NCBI GenBank assembly: GCA_028821455.1
Contig: JAPPGE010000004.1
Span: 1-64,000 of the forward strand
Direction of reading: 5' to 3'
Length of the DNA: 64,000 bases
DNA from: a bacterium
GTDB taxonomy: Bacteria; Pseudomonadota; Alphaproteobacteria; SP197
Program-made: the position numbers and the translations under genes
The notes under the pieces: generated by a model
The model's database searches: none
What the model saw: the letters and a program-made list of their open reading frames with translations, nothing else
Told to the model about the DNA's origin: nothing
Shown: positions 17,760 to 26,054 of the stretch, piece by piece
Position numbering within the stretch: the stretch's first letter is position 1
Layout: each line of letters opens with the position of its first letter

Positions 17760-18071
17760 ATGCACCCGGCTATCGCCGAGAAGCAGGATGAGCTGACTGA
17801 ACTCTTCCGACAGTACGATGTTGTTCGCCCTGAGGTGTTTGGATCAGCTGCACGCGGTACGGACTTCTGTCCGGATACGAGCGATGCAGATTTCCTTGTT
17901 GAGTTCAACCGTAACGGTGAACTGCGGGCTCTCGAGCAGTTCTTCGGCCTTGCCGAGGCGCTGAGAGAAGTATTGGGCCGCCCTGTCGATCTGGTTGAGA
18001 ACCACATGTTCCGCAACCCGTATCTGCGGGATTCCATCAACGAGTCCCGAGAACTTGTCTATGCGGCGTGA
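17760..18071 (+). CDS. mntA: MntA-type nucleotidyltransferase antitoxin
   Basis: This 103-residue minimal nucleotidyltransferase has the motif VFGSAARG (Gly28-Ser29) followed by SDADFLVEF (Asp42 and Asp44, the metal ligands). In characterised pairs MntA adds AMP units to a tyrosine of HepT and so silences it. The ATG at 17760 is preceded by GGAG eight bases away. The stop overlaps the GTG start of hepT (GTGA), the normal coupled order. All catalytic residues are present, so the antitoxin should be active. Confidence 0.87.
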   Translation: MHPAIAEKQDELTELFRQYDVVRPEVFGSAARGTDFCPDTSDADFLVEFNRNGELRALEQFFGLAEALREVLGRPVDLVENHMFRNPYLRDSINESRELVYAA

Positions 18072-18418
18072 CCCCCCGCGTGCTGTTGACAGACATCGAC
18101 CAAGCGGCTGCTGATATCCGATCGTTCACGCAAGGCATGGACAACGTGTCCTTCGCCACCGACGAAAGGACTCAAGCTGCTGTCGAGTGCAAGTTCGAGA
18201 TCATCGGAGAGGCAGTCAATCGCCTTCATGCGGTGCATCCGGATATGGCCCGTCGGATTCCCGACATGCTCCGCCTTATCGATTTTCGCAACCATCTGGC
18301 TCACGGTTATGACAGCGTGGCGCCGGAACTTGTCTGGCGACATATCGTCAGCGATCTCCCGGAACTGATTGATGCAGTAGAAGGGTTGCTTGAGGAACTT
18401 CCCGAATCTTCAGGCTGA
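18068..18418 (+). CDS. hepT: HepT-type HEPN ribonuclease toxin
   Basis: This 116-residue HEPN protein (formerly DUF86) has the RNase motif R-x4-H-x-Y as Arg74, His79 and Tyr81 in FRNHLAHGYD. The tyrosine is the residue that MntA adenylylates in studied systems. Other family marks are FEIIGEAVNRL and PDMLRLIDFRNHL. HepT forms dimers that cleave RNA such as tRNA. The start is GTG at 18068, overlapping mntA. Nothing is degraded, so the module is probably functional. Confidence 0.88.
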   Translation: MTPRVLLTDIDQAAADIRSFTQGMDNVSFATDERTQAAVECKFEIIGEAVNRLHAVHPDMARRIPDMLRLIDFRNHLAHGYDSVAPELVWRHIVSDLPELIDAVEGLLEELPESSG

Positions 18419-18474
18419 CTGCTTGGTTGTGGTTCTCGTGGGGTAACTGCTCACCCCTTGTTAGGTGCGGGGTG

Positions 18475-18510
18475 GATGATGGTGGTGCGTGGTGCGTATC
18501 CTGCCTGGCG
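18475..18510 (-). repeat. Short copy of a prmA 3' segment
   Basis: This 36-base block differs from 55318-55353, inside prmA, at two positions. Read on the minus strand it encodes RQAGYAPRTTII, against RQAGYAPRATII in PrmA. No further homology is visible on either side. Confidence 0.6.
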
Positions 18511-18566
18511 CCCGATATCTTGTGACGGAAAGAGAGCAGTGTGCGTTCGCTGCGACAGGGGGAGAT

Positions 18567-19637
18567 GTGATCGATTATGGAGATGTCGAACATTATTGGG
18601 CCGGACTGTCCCTACTTGAACGGCTGTCCGTGCCCGGGGCGGAACTTTCGAGCGAAGATGTCTGTTCGCTTCTCGGGGGGCAGAGTGTCAAGGGAATCGG
18701 GGCCGCACTGTCCGGAACGAGAGGCGCGCTGTCGGTAGCGGGAATCCGCATGGATGAAGCGGTCGTTCGCAAGACAGTGCGCCGCCGGAGCCTTTGGACT
18801 GCCGGACCGAGGATCAGGCAGGCCATGCACGTTCTCGAGCAGGAGCGTTTCCGCTGGATGGCCAGCCGCTCGAGTGAAGTCTTGCCGACAGATGACCCGA
18901 CGGGCCCGGCTCTTGTGCTTCGGGCGCTGAAGTCCCGGGGAGATGTCTACCGGATCGACGGAGGTATGGCGGAACTCAACGAGATCATGAAGTACTGGAG
19001 TTTCGATGCCGATGATCCCGGAACCGCATCCATAGGAGAGATCTTCATTGCTCGAATCGAGACTGGCGATGGCGGGCAGGACGGCATGGTACCCGATGGT
19101 TACGGTGAAAACGGCATCTGGGTGCGAGGCAAGCACGACTACGCCGAACCCCGGGTGCCCGGCGCGATCGGCACAGGGACCTGGCCCGTGATGATCGCCT
19201 GGATCGGTGAAGCGACCTGGGTTGAGCGCCGACTTCCTCTCGGGGACATGGAGCGGCAGGTTGCCCTGGCACGGGCGGAACACAGCTGGCTTATGAAGGA
19301 CACGACGACACACTGGCGGGACGTGGAACCGGAGACCCGCTTTCGGTACGTGCGCTGGATTGCTGCGCTCCGTCCGGGCGGTTCGGCGCATACGCCTCCG
19401 TTGCACTTGCGGTTGCGCTGTTGGTACGAGATCGTGATCAGCATGAGTACCGGCAAACGCGTCGTGCTTCGCGAGGAAGGGCTGCGGGGCGACGATGCGC
19501 GTACGACGAGCCGGGCGATCTGGAAGTGGCGTAAACGGCACGGCAAGAAGGCCGGTGAACCGATGGCGGTACAGGGGTTCCGGATTGCAAGGAAACAGCC
19601 CAGGCCAATGCCGACGAACCCTTCAGTCGAGTCATGA
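18567..19637 (+). CDS. Protein of unknown function, 356 residues
   Basis: I do not recognise this protein. Codon use is normal for the region on the plus strand, so it is probably real. The GTG at 18567 is my choice, with GGGGGAG close upstream; the frame is open to 18489, where it would include the prmA-like repeat. Residues 10-105 (SLLERLSVPGAELSSEDVCS and an RRRSLWTAGPRIRQAMHVLE segment) look helical and may be a winged-helix DNA-binding region. The middle (TASIGEIFIARIETGDGGQD and IWVRGKHDYAEP) looks beta-rich. The C-terminal 60 residues are basic. No signal peptide or membrane segment is present. It follows a toxin-antitoxin pair and precedes a duplicated operon. Confidence 0.6.
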   Translation: MIDYGDVEHYWAGLSLLERLSVPGAELSSEDVCSLLGGQSVKGIGAALSGTRGALSVAGIRMDEAVVRKTVRRRSLWTAGPRIRQAMHVLEQERFRWMASRSSEVLPTDDPTGPALVLRALKSRGDVYRIDGGMAELNEIMKYWSFDADDPGTASIGEIFIARIETGDGGQDGMVPDGYGENGIWVRGKHDYAEPRVPGAIGTGTWPVMIAWIGEATWVERRLPLGDMERQVALARAEHSWLMKDTTTHWRDVEPETRFRYVRWIAALRPGGSAHTPPLHLRLRCWYEIVISMSTGKRVVLREEGLRGDDARTTSRAIWKWRKRHGKKAGEPMAVQGFRIARKQPRPMPTNPSVES

Positions 19638-20020
19638 CAAGTCTGGCAACAATGAGGTCATGTGAACTTTCTTGAGGTTCTGACTTTGGTGGCACGGCGT
19701 TGCGCCGGTCGTTCGTGTCTGCTCATGCGCATGATCTGGTTTCCCGGATCGTGCTTGCGATTTTGTTGGACCCGCCCGGGTGGGCCATCAGTGCCACCGC
19801 GTCACCGAGATGCTGCGGTTTGGCCAAGCTGAAACTGGTGTTGAAGCGCCGGATTTAGCAGTTCGAGGGAAACGGCGAGTGTACCGGAGCACGGATGACG
19901 TGGTGTTGGCGGCGGCGAGGAAGCGCGTCATATTGCCTTTGAACGCGATTGGGTGTGCCGCACTATCCGGATCGTTCCCCCACTGTGATTATCCTGTTGG
20001 GCCGGTCTGGCGGGCGTGCC
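19638..20020. other. Non-coding stretch before the duplicated segment
   Basis: About 380 bases lie between the unknown gene and the start of the block shared with 16545. I see no gene, clear hairpin or family signature. It may contain the promoter of the hydroxylase operon. Confidence 0.4.
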
Positions 20021-20095
20021 AGATCCAGGACTGCTCCGGTTGGCGCGACGATAGGGGGCCGCTACGTTGTCGACGGCATCGTGGAATTCTCAGGC

Positions 20096-20566
20096 ATGAC
20101 GCACCCGATCAGCCTCGACGTCAACGGCGTGACGTACAGCGTGGAGGCAGGTCCGGACGAACCCCTGGCGCTCGTCCTTCGCAACCGGCTCGGGCTCACG
20201 GGCGTCAAGGTCGGCTGCGGACTCGAGCAGTGCGGCGCGTGCGCCGTACTCGTCGATGGTGAGTCCGTGCTGAGCTGTGTCCGGCCGGCGGCGGGGTTCG
20301 CCGGAAGAAAGATCGAGACGGTGGAGGGGCTGGGGAGCCCTGAGCGTCCCGGTCCGGTGCAACAGGCGCTCATCGATGCCGGCGCGGCGCAGTGCGGATA
20401 TTGCACGCCCGGACTGGTGGTCGCGATCACGGGCCTGCTGCGGAGCGAGCCCCGGCCGGACGAAAACGCGATCCGTGCCGCGCTTGAGCCACACCTGTGC
20501 CGATGCGGCGCCCATCCCAGGGTCCTGCGCGCGGTGCGGGCGTTGGCGGAGGATGCGGGCCAGTGA
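20096..20566 (+). CDS. 2Fe-2S subunit of a molybdenum hydroxylase
   Basis: This 156-residue iron-sulphur protein has both cluster sites of the xanthine oxidase family: a plant-type N-terminal site (CGLEQCGACAVLVDG then SCVRP) and a helical C-terminal site (CGYCTPG and CRCG). It passes electrons from the molybdenum cofactor subunit to an external acceptor. The ATG at 20096 starts the conserved region; an upstream GTG at 20081 is possible. Its stop overlaps the GTG of the next gene. A nearly identical but inactivated copy sits at 16545-17434. The pair resembles nicotinate dehydrogenase or isoquinoline 1-oxidoreductase. Confidence 0.9.
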   Translation: MTHPISLDVNGVTYSVEAGPDEPLALVLRNRLGLTGVKVGCGLEQCGACAVLVDGESVLSCVRPAAGFAGRKIETVEGLGSPERPGPVQQALIDAGAAQCGYCTPGLVVAITGLLRSEPRPDENAIRAALEPHLCRCGAHPRVLRAVRALAEDAGQ

Positions 20567-22710
20567 CGGACAATCCGAGTCTCGCGGCCCATCCGAATGT
20601 CGAGGACTGGATTGCCGTGCGTGCGGATGGTGGCGTGGAGGTTCGCACGGGAAAGGTGGAGATCGGCCAGGGAATCGACACCGCGGTGGCGCTCATCGTG
20701 GCCGGCGAACTGGGGGTGCCCTTCGACCAGGTTGTGATGATGCCGGTCAGCACCGGCCTCTCTCCCGACGAAGGCTATACGGCGGGCAGCAGTTCGCTGG
20801 AGCACTCGGGCCAGGCGCTGGGCCTTGCAGCCGCCACCCTTCGCCGCGAGCTTCTCGGGCGGGCCTCGCAGCGCCTGGGTGTCGATACCGGCGATCTGGA
20901 GACCAGGGACGCAATGGTGCGTTCGCGCCAGACCAACCGGACGGTCGCCTTCGCGGAACTCGTCCAGGGCGCCCCCGTCACGGGGCCCGTCGATCCCCGG
21001 GCGCAGCGTCGTCGAGGCGCGCGGCCGGGGGATCCAGAAGGGTTCGAGCCGCTCCACGTGCGCCGGCGCGTGACGGGCACCCTCAAGTTTGTCCATGACC
21101 TTTGCCCCGCGGGCACGCTGCATGCCCGCATCGTGCGACCGCCCCATTACCACGCCGTTCTCGAAAGCCTGCCCGACGACATGCAGACGGTGCTTGGCGA
21201 TGTGCGCCTCGTCCGCGACGGAAGCTTCCTTGCGGTGGCCCACGACGACGAGCACATGACCATCCGGGGCGCGGAGCGGCTCTGCGCCGCTGCCCGATGG
21301 CGCGCGGTACGAGACCTCGACGAAGGGCCGATCGGGCAGCGGCTCCTCGAAAACCGACGCGAGAGCTTTCCGGTGCGTGGCGGCGTGGCGCGCGACGAAC
21401 CGGTCGACATGCCACCTCCGAGCGGGGCGGGCACGATCCGGGCGTCCTACGAGCGACCGTACCAGATGCACGGATCCCTGGCTCCATCGGCGGCACTGGC
21501 CGTCCTCAACGACGACCGCTTTACCGTGTGGACGCATTCCCAGGGGCCCTATCCGTTGCGCGGCGCCCTGGCCGAGGCGCTGGGCTGCGATCCCGCCTCG
21601 ATCACGGTGATGCACGCCCCCGGATCCGGATGCTACGGGCACAACGGCGCAGACGACGCCGCGCTCGAGGCGGCACTCATCGCCCGCGCCATTCCCGGAC
21701 GTCCCGTGCTGCTGAAATGGTCGCGCGAGGACGAACACGCTTGGGAACCCTACGGTTCCGCGATGCGGATGGAACTGTGCGCCCGCCTGGGGCGCGACGG
21801 CATGGTCGAGGCCTGGTCGCACGAGACCTGCAGCGATACTCACCTGATGCGCGCCTGGCCGGACCCTGAGCGGCCGCAGGCCGGCAAGTTCCTGGCCCCG
21901 CGCTATCGCGCGAACCCGCTGTCGGCGCCCGCGCCGGCCGCGAGTCTCGGTGCCGGCGGCGGAATCCATCGCAATGCCACGCCGCCCTATGCTTTTCCTC
22001 ATGTGCAAATCGTCAAGCACCTCGTGCACGGGCTGCCGCTGAGGGTCTCCGCCCTTCGCACCCTGGGAGCTTTTGCCAATGTCTTTGCCGCGGAATCATT
22101 CATGGACGAGCTCGCGCACGAAACGGCCTCGGACCCGGTTGCCTACCGGCACCGCCACCTTGACGACAGTCGCTCCATCGACGTGCTCGACGCTGCTGCG
22201 GGGCGCTTCGGCTGGTCCGCCCGGCCGCCGGCGGGGAATCCGGACGGCATCGGACGGGGCATTGCATTGGCGCGTTACAGGAACGCCAAGAGCTTCTGCG
22301 CGGTCGCGGTCGAGGTGCGGGTGGACGACGACGCGTCAATCAGGCTGCAACGCGCGGTCATCGCCGCGGACGCGGGCGAGATCGTCCATGCGGACGGACT
22401 TGCCGCGCAGCTCGAGGGCGGATTCGTGCAGGCCGCGAGCTGGACCCTGCTCGAAGCGGTAACCTGGGACCGCGACGGCATTACCAGCCGCGACTGGCAG
22501 AGCTACCCGATCCTGCGCTTCGACAACATCCCCGAGATCGACACCGTCCTGCTGGACCGGCCGGGCGAGCCCTATCTGGGCGCCGGCGAAGCCGCCTGCG
22601 GCCCGGCGGGAGCGGCGATCGCGAACGCGGTCTTCGACGCCACCGGCGTTCGGGCACGGCGCCTGCCGCTGACACCGCAGTCGCTCCGGCAGGCCGCCTC
22701 GACAGGCTGA
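20563..22710 (+). CDS. Molybdopterin subunit of a nicotinate dehydrogenase-like hydroxylase
   Basis: This 715-residue protein binds the molybdenum cofactor and should hydroxylate an N-heterocyclic or similar substrate. It begins with the VEVRTGKVEIGQGIDTAVAL block typical of NicB/IorB-like subunits. Later comes the substrate and cofactor region, and it ends with the block that contains the catalytic glutamate, EPYLGAGEAACGPAGAA. The GTG at 20563 overlaps the 2Fe-2S stop (GTGA). No cytochrome c domain follows, unlike true NicB, so the electron acceptor differs or lies elsewhere. The last residues run into a transposase remnant, so the native C-terminus may be slightly altered. The substrate cannot be told from sequence. 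Confidence 0.85.
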   Translation: MTDNPSLAAHPNVEDWIAVRADGGVEVRTGKVEIGQGIDTAVALIVAGELGVPFDQVVMMPVSTGLSPDEGYTAGSSSLEHSGQALGLAAATLRRELLGRASQRLGVDTGDLETRDAMVRSRQTNRTVAFAELVQGAPVTGPVDPRAQRRRGARPGDPEGFEPLHVRRRVTGTLKFVHDLCPAGTLHARIVRPPHYHAVLESLPDDMQTVLGDVRLVRDGSFLAVAHDDEHMTIRGAERLCAAARWRAVRDLDEGPIGQRLLENRRESFPVRGGVARDEPVDMPPPSGAGTIRASYERPYQMHGSLAPSAALAVLNDDRFTVWTHSQGPYPLRGALAEALGCDPASITVMHAPGSGCYGHNGADDAALEAALIARAIPGRPVLLKWSREDEHAWEPYGSAMRMELCARLGRDGMVEAWSHETCSDTHLMRAWPDPERPQAGKFLAPRYRANPLSAPAPAASLGAGGGIHRNATPPYAFPHVQIVKHLVHGLPLRVSALRTLGAFANVFAAESFMDELAHETASDPVAYRHRHLDDSRSIDVLDAAAGRFGWSARPPAGNPDGIGRGIALARYRNAKSFCAVAVEVRVDDDASIRLQRAVIAADAGEIVHADGLAAQLEGGFVQAASWTLLEAVTWDRDGITSRDWQSYPILRFDNIPEIDTVLLDRPGEPYLGAGEAACGPAGAAIANAVFDATGVRARRLPLTPQSLRQAASTG

Positions 22711-22880
22711 TCCGGCAGGCTGGTGCGGATCGCGTCGACGCCGTCGAGCCTGGCTTCGGCAGAGATGGAGGCGTCATCGTGCCGCCAGGCGAAGTCACCG
22801 TCGTCGCCGATGGACCACGTGACGTGGCTCGCCATCTCGTGCTTGTCCATGATCCCTTGACTCGCTCTCACCAGGGTCAT
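22700..22880 (-). mobile_element. Remnant of an IS1634-like transposase
   Basis: On the minus strand the frame from 22880 reads MDKHEMASHVTWSIGDDGDF, then RHDDASISAEARLDGVDAIR followed by TSLPDQ. This resembles the middle of IS1634-group transposases, whose equivalent is a Gly-Lys-His...W-x-I-x-D-D-G-x-F block followed by L-D-G-x-Y-x-I-R-T-S. Only about 60 codons remain. The fragment stops at the 3' end of the hydroxylase gene. Neither terminal inverted repeats nor the DDE residues are visible. Confidence 0.55.
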
Positions 22881-22900
22881 TGACCCGCTTCAGACCGCGA

Positions 22901-23644
22901 TCAGACCGATTGCACCTCCTTGCGGGCGAGGACCTGGATGCCCGGCTTGAGCACCAGACGGCGTCGGACGACGTGGAGCCGGTGGTTGGCCAGCAGCAAA
23001 GTGAGATTAGACGGATTGAAGTAGAGGCAATGATTGGGCGGCGTGAAGGCGTCCCACGCCGTGATATCCCGCGGGCGGCGCCAGTGGCTTATGTCCGGTG
23101 TCGTCAGGAAGAGCACGCCTCCGGGAGCCATCAGTGCTGCGACTGCAGAGACAAATCGGTTGGCATCGGGGGCATGCTCAATGACCTCGGAGCAATAGAC
23201 CACGTCGAAGAGACCGGCGTCAGGAAGGTACGTCTCCGCTGTTGCCTTCACGAAGCAGACATCCGGATAGTGCTCCCGTGCCCAGGTGATGGAAATGGGA
23301 TCCGGGTCAATGCCGTGACTCTTGAATCCCCGTTCATGCATCGCTTGAGCCATGAAGCCGCCGTTGCAGCCGACGTCGAGAAAGCGCCGGCCTGTGGTCC
23401 ACCGGGCAAGCCAGCGAGCTCGACGACGACAACGACGCAGCTTGGACGCGGCCTTTGGAAAGTACACCTTGGTCGTACCCCCGTAGCCGTCGGCATAGAG
23501 GGCTTGCAAGGTGGCGTTGTCGGGCATCGGATCCATGAAGATCAGACCGCAGTTGGGGCAACGGCTGAGCGCCATACCCTTGTGATTCAAGTGCGGCTGG
23601 CCCCTGCTGCCGCACACCTGACAGGCCGCTCCCTTCTCGCTCAT
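22901..23644 (-). CDS. Class I SAM methyltransferase with zinc ribbon
   Basis: This 247-residue protein has two parts. Residues 8-40 form a zinc ribbon with two cysteine pairs (CQVCGSRG and CPNCGLIFMDP). The rest is a methyltransferase domain with the SAM motif FLDVGCNGGFMAQAMHERGF and VVYCSEVIEHAPD. This layout is common in methyltransferases of sugar and surface polysaccharide loci. I chose the ATG at 23644 because it starts the ribbon and follows GAGGTGAG; an ATG at 23734 is in frame but its leader is basic and unlike the family. The substrate is unknown. Confidence 0.8.
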   Translation of the reverse strand: MSEKGAACQVCGSRGQPHLNHKGMALSRCPNCGLIFMDPMPDNATLQALYADGYGGTTKVYFPKAASKLRRCRRRARWLARWTTGRRFLDVGCNGGFMAQAMHERGFKSHGIDPDPISITWAREHYPDVCFVKATAETYLPDAGLFDVVYCSEVIEHAPDANRFVSAVAALMAPGGVLFLTTPDISHWRRPRDITAWDAFTPPNHCLYFNPSNLTLLLANHRLHVVRRRLVLKPGIQVLARKEVQSV

Positions 23645-23890
23645 CTCACCTCGAATCCGTCCCTTCCCGAGTAAGCTTGGCAGCCTCGACGTACGGATTG
23701 AGGTGGTGCGCTTCACATGAGCGCGGTGCTTCAATCGAAACGCCGCCGATCTCCTGTCTACGAAGAATGCCCAGGTCCGTCATGGCGACGCCTCCTCCCG
23801 GGCCCCTTTCCATGGTCCAGAGGCAGTCGCAAAGTCAGTTTCGAATGAATGTGAGGGGATTTCCAGCTTGAGCAGCACCAGTTTCTCGCG
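23645..23890. other. Non-coding stretch upstream of methyltransferase
   Basis: About 246 bases between the methyltransferase start and the hydroxylase 3' remnant. It should hold the methyltransferase promoter; I see no other feature. Confidence 0.35.
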
Positions 23891-24069
23891 GTGCTGCGCT
23901 TTGACAACATCCCCGAGATCGACACCGTGCTGCTGGACCGGCCGGGCGAGCCCTACCTGGGCGCCGGCGAAGCCGCTTGCAGTCCGGTGGGAGCGTCGAT
24001 CGCGAACGCCGTCTTCGACGCCACCCGCATCCGGGCGAGGCACCTGCCGATGACGCCGCAGTCGCTCTC
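23891..24069 (+). pseudogene. 3' remnant of a second molybdenum hydroxylase gene
   Basis: This 179-base block matches 22512-22690, the last 60 codons of the intact molybdopterin subunit, at over 90% identity by eye. It still encodes LRFDNIPEIDTVLLDRPGEP, YLGAGEAACSPVGASIANAV and RHLPMTPQSL. It lacks the rest of the gene and a start. Together with 16545-17434 it may be the other end of a single ancestral copy. Confidence 0.85.
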
Positions 24070-24362
24070 GAGCCCGAATACGTCGCCCTTCGGCGCCCCG
24101 GCGGTGGCGGCAATTGGACATGGCTGGATAGGAGCCCAATTCCAGCTGCTGCAAGGTCTTCGGTTCTGGAGGGATCGGAACCCTGGTTTTCAATGTCGAC
24201 TCAAGACTCCTTACCATTGCCGATTGACCGCCCTTCACCGGGGGCTCGGATGGGCTGTGGGTAGCGGTCCCGCCGCGGCGACCACCTAGGCAGCAGCGGC
24301 GGTGGGACAGCTATCCTGCAGGTGTTTCAGTTCCTGATGGCGTGCGCTGCGCTGCCTGGCTT
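24070..24362. other. Non-coding stretch downstream of ROK gene
   Basis: About 290 bases between the hydroxylase remnant and the end of the ROK gene. A small GGTTC...GAACC inverted repeat lies near 24158-24178. No gene is recognisable. Confidence 0.35.
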
Positions 24363-25619
24363 TCACGTCTGCTCGTCGGCCGCAGGCGATGTCGCGGACA
24401 CCCCCCGACCGACTGCAGGCTTGTGATCAACCAGTTTCGGAACCCTCGCTGTCTTGACCAACAAGTCCGTGTCCGGCGAGAACCTACCGATGAGTGGCAG
24501 CAGGGCGGCGCCCAGAACGCGCGCCTGAGGTCCGATGGAACCCATTGCGATTTCAATTGGCGAGAGGCCCGTGCGATCGATCTGGTGGTACGCATCCGCC
24601 AGGCGATCGACCACGCGACAGCGCCATGCAGGGTGGAGCAGTCCATCGACGACCACTTCCTCGAAATCCACCACGCTCATCGCCGACACCACCGCGCGCG
24701 CGAGCGCGTCCACCGTGCGCTGCAGCCAGGCATCAAAGATGACGTCGGCGCCGGGCGTTGCGTGTGGCTCGAACACACTGGTCACGTTGATCCCGGCCGC
24801 AGCGAGTTCCCGTTCGAGACTGATGACCGACGCCTGATGGATGAGCTGGAGCGGGCGTCCGTCATCTCCGATCTCGTCCATCGGCATCGATCCCAGGGCA
24901 CCAGCATTGAGCTGCTCTCCCCGATAGAGGCGACCGTCGATGACCACCCCGCCCCCGACGAAGGTGCCGAGGAAGATGTACAGCGCACTGCTCCGGACAA
25001 TCCGGTCCCCGGCAATCATTTCTGCGGCACAGGCTGCGGTTGCGTCGTTGTACACCGACACCGGCAGACCGGTTGCGGTTTCAATGTCCGCGGCGACATC
25101 GATCTCGCGCCATGCCGCAATCACCTCTCGCTCCAGACCGAGCACTTCCGACCATTCATGCAAGACCCAGGGCATGGCCACGCCAATTCCGACGATTCGG
25201 TCGCGCAAGCCCCGCGTCAGCGAATTGATGAGCTCCACGGTCGTACCCGTCGCCAGCGCCATCGTCTGATCGGGAAGAGGGGCGGGATAGGGTGTCGAAC
25301 GGGAAACGACGACGTTGCCATCGAAATCGACCAGGAGCGCCTCGAGACTCCGGCGCCCGATTTTGACTCCGATCGAATAGGCACCTTCAGGGTTGAGCGC
25401 GATGGGGGTGAAGGGTTTCCCGACTTGCCCGCGCACCTTCTCACGCTTGATCAGAAGCCCTTCGTCCAGAAGCGAATTGACGATCACCGTCGCAGCCTGG
25501 CCGCTGAGTCCGGTGGTGCGGGCAAGTTCTGCCTTCGACAGCGCTCCATCCTGCCGGATCGTGGCGATCACAAGCCGTTCGTTGTAGGCCCTGAGCCCGA
25601 TCGAGTCTCCGCCTCGCAT
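24363..25619 (-). CDS. ROK-family transcriptional repressor of the polyol locus
   Basis: This 418-residue protein has an N-terminal winged helix-turn-helix (RQDGALSKAELARTTGLSGQ) and a ROK sugar-kinase-like domain from about residue 80. The ROK block reads GTFVGGGVVIDGRLYRGEQL, then NAGALGSMPM. The cysteine zinc motif (CxCGxxGC) of classic ROK proteins is missing; here the stretch reads DEIGDDGRPLQ. ROK repressors bind AT-rich palindromes and release them upon sugar or sugar-phosphate binding. Position at the end of the polyol transport and catabolism genes makes it their likely regulator, with 33346-33366 a candidate site. Confidence 0.85.
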   Translation of the reverse strand: MRGGDSIGLRAYNERLVIATIRQDGALSKAELARTTGLSGQAATVIVNSLLDEGLLIKREKVRGQVGKPFTPIALNPEGAYSIGVKIGRRSLEALLVDFDGNVVVSRSTPYPAPLPDQTMALATGTTVELINSLTRGLRDRIVGIGVAMPWVLHEWSEVLGLEREVIAAWREIDVAADIETATGLPVSVYNDATAACAAEMIAGDRIVRSSALYIFLGTFVGGGVVIDGRLYRGEQLNAGALGSMPMDEIGDDGRPLQLIHQASVISLERELAAAGINVTSVFEPHATPGADVIFDAWLQRTVDALARAVVSAMSVVDFEEVVVDGLLHPAWRCRVVDRLADAYHQIDRTGLSPIEIAMGSIGPQARVLGAALLPLIGRFSPDTDLLVKTARVPKLVDHKPAVGRGVSATSPAADEQT

Positions 25620-26054
25620 CTCTAGTTCGTTCCCTCAAACGGCATACGGACGTACCGTTGCGCCCGCCAACTCAACCATATCCCGATATCTCGTTCAGAG
25701 ACACAGCACGCTCGGTCCGTTTCAATTCTGCGCCGGGCACTTCGGCGTTGCGCGCAGATCGTTCATGGCCCGGGCGCTAATGCAGAAGCCTGGCGTCCAC
25801 TGCAGTATCCGGCCTGTCGGGCCGGGACACTCAGGCTGTCGCGGTGCGCAGCATGAGGGCGAGATTGTCGCTCACGAGAGCGATCGATTCCATTCGTCGT
25901 TTGCTCGAGGAAGAGTGCAGGCGAGAGGCACGCCGCAACGCTGCCGGGTGGTGCGGTGGATGGGGATGACTGCGGCCTCGAGGCCCCTTTTGGTCGTCCA
26001 AGGTCGCCAGCCTGCCGCCCCCGAACCCGCGGTGGGCCAGGGCGCCGGTGCCGC
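25620..26054. other. Non-coding stretch between ROK and kinase genes
   Basis: About 435 bases between the PfkB kinase stop and the ROK start, long enough for a separate ROK promoter. I see no gene or distinct repeat. Confidence 0.4.

Noticed and set aside
18612-19541. Minus-strand frame of 309 codons opposite the unknown gene
   Set aside because: Codon use and third-position GC favour the plus strand, and the minus translation is low in hydrophobic-core patterns.
20062-22029. Minus-strand frame of 655 codons
   Set aside because: It is antisense to the molybdenum hydroxylase genes.
24342-25625. Plus-strand frame of 427 codons
   Set aside because: It is antisense to the ROK regulator.
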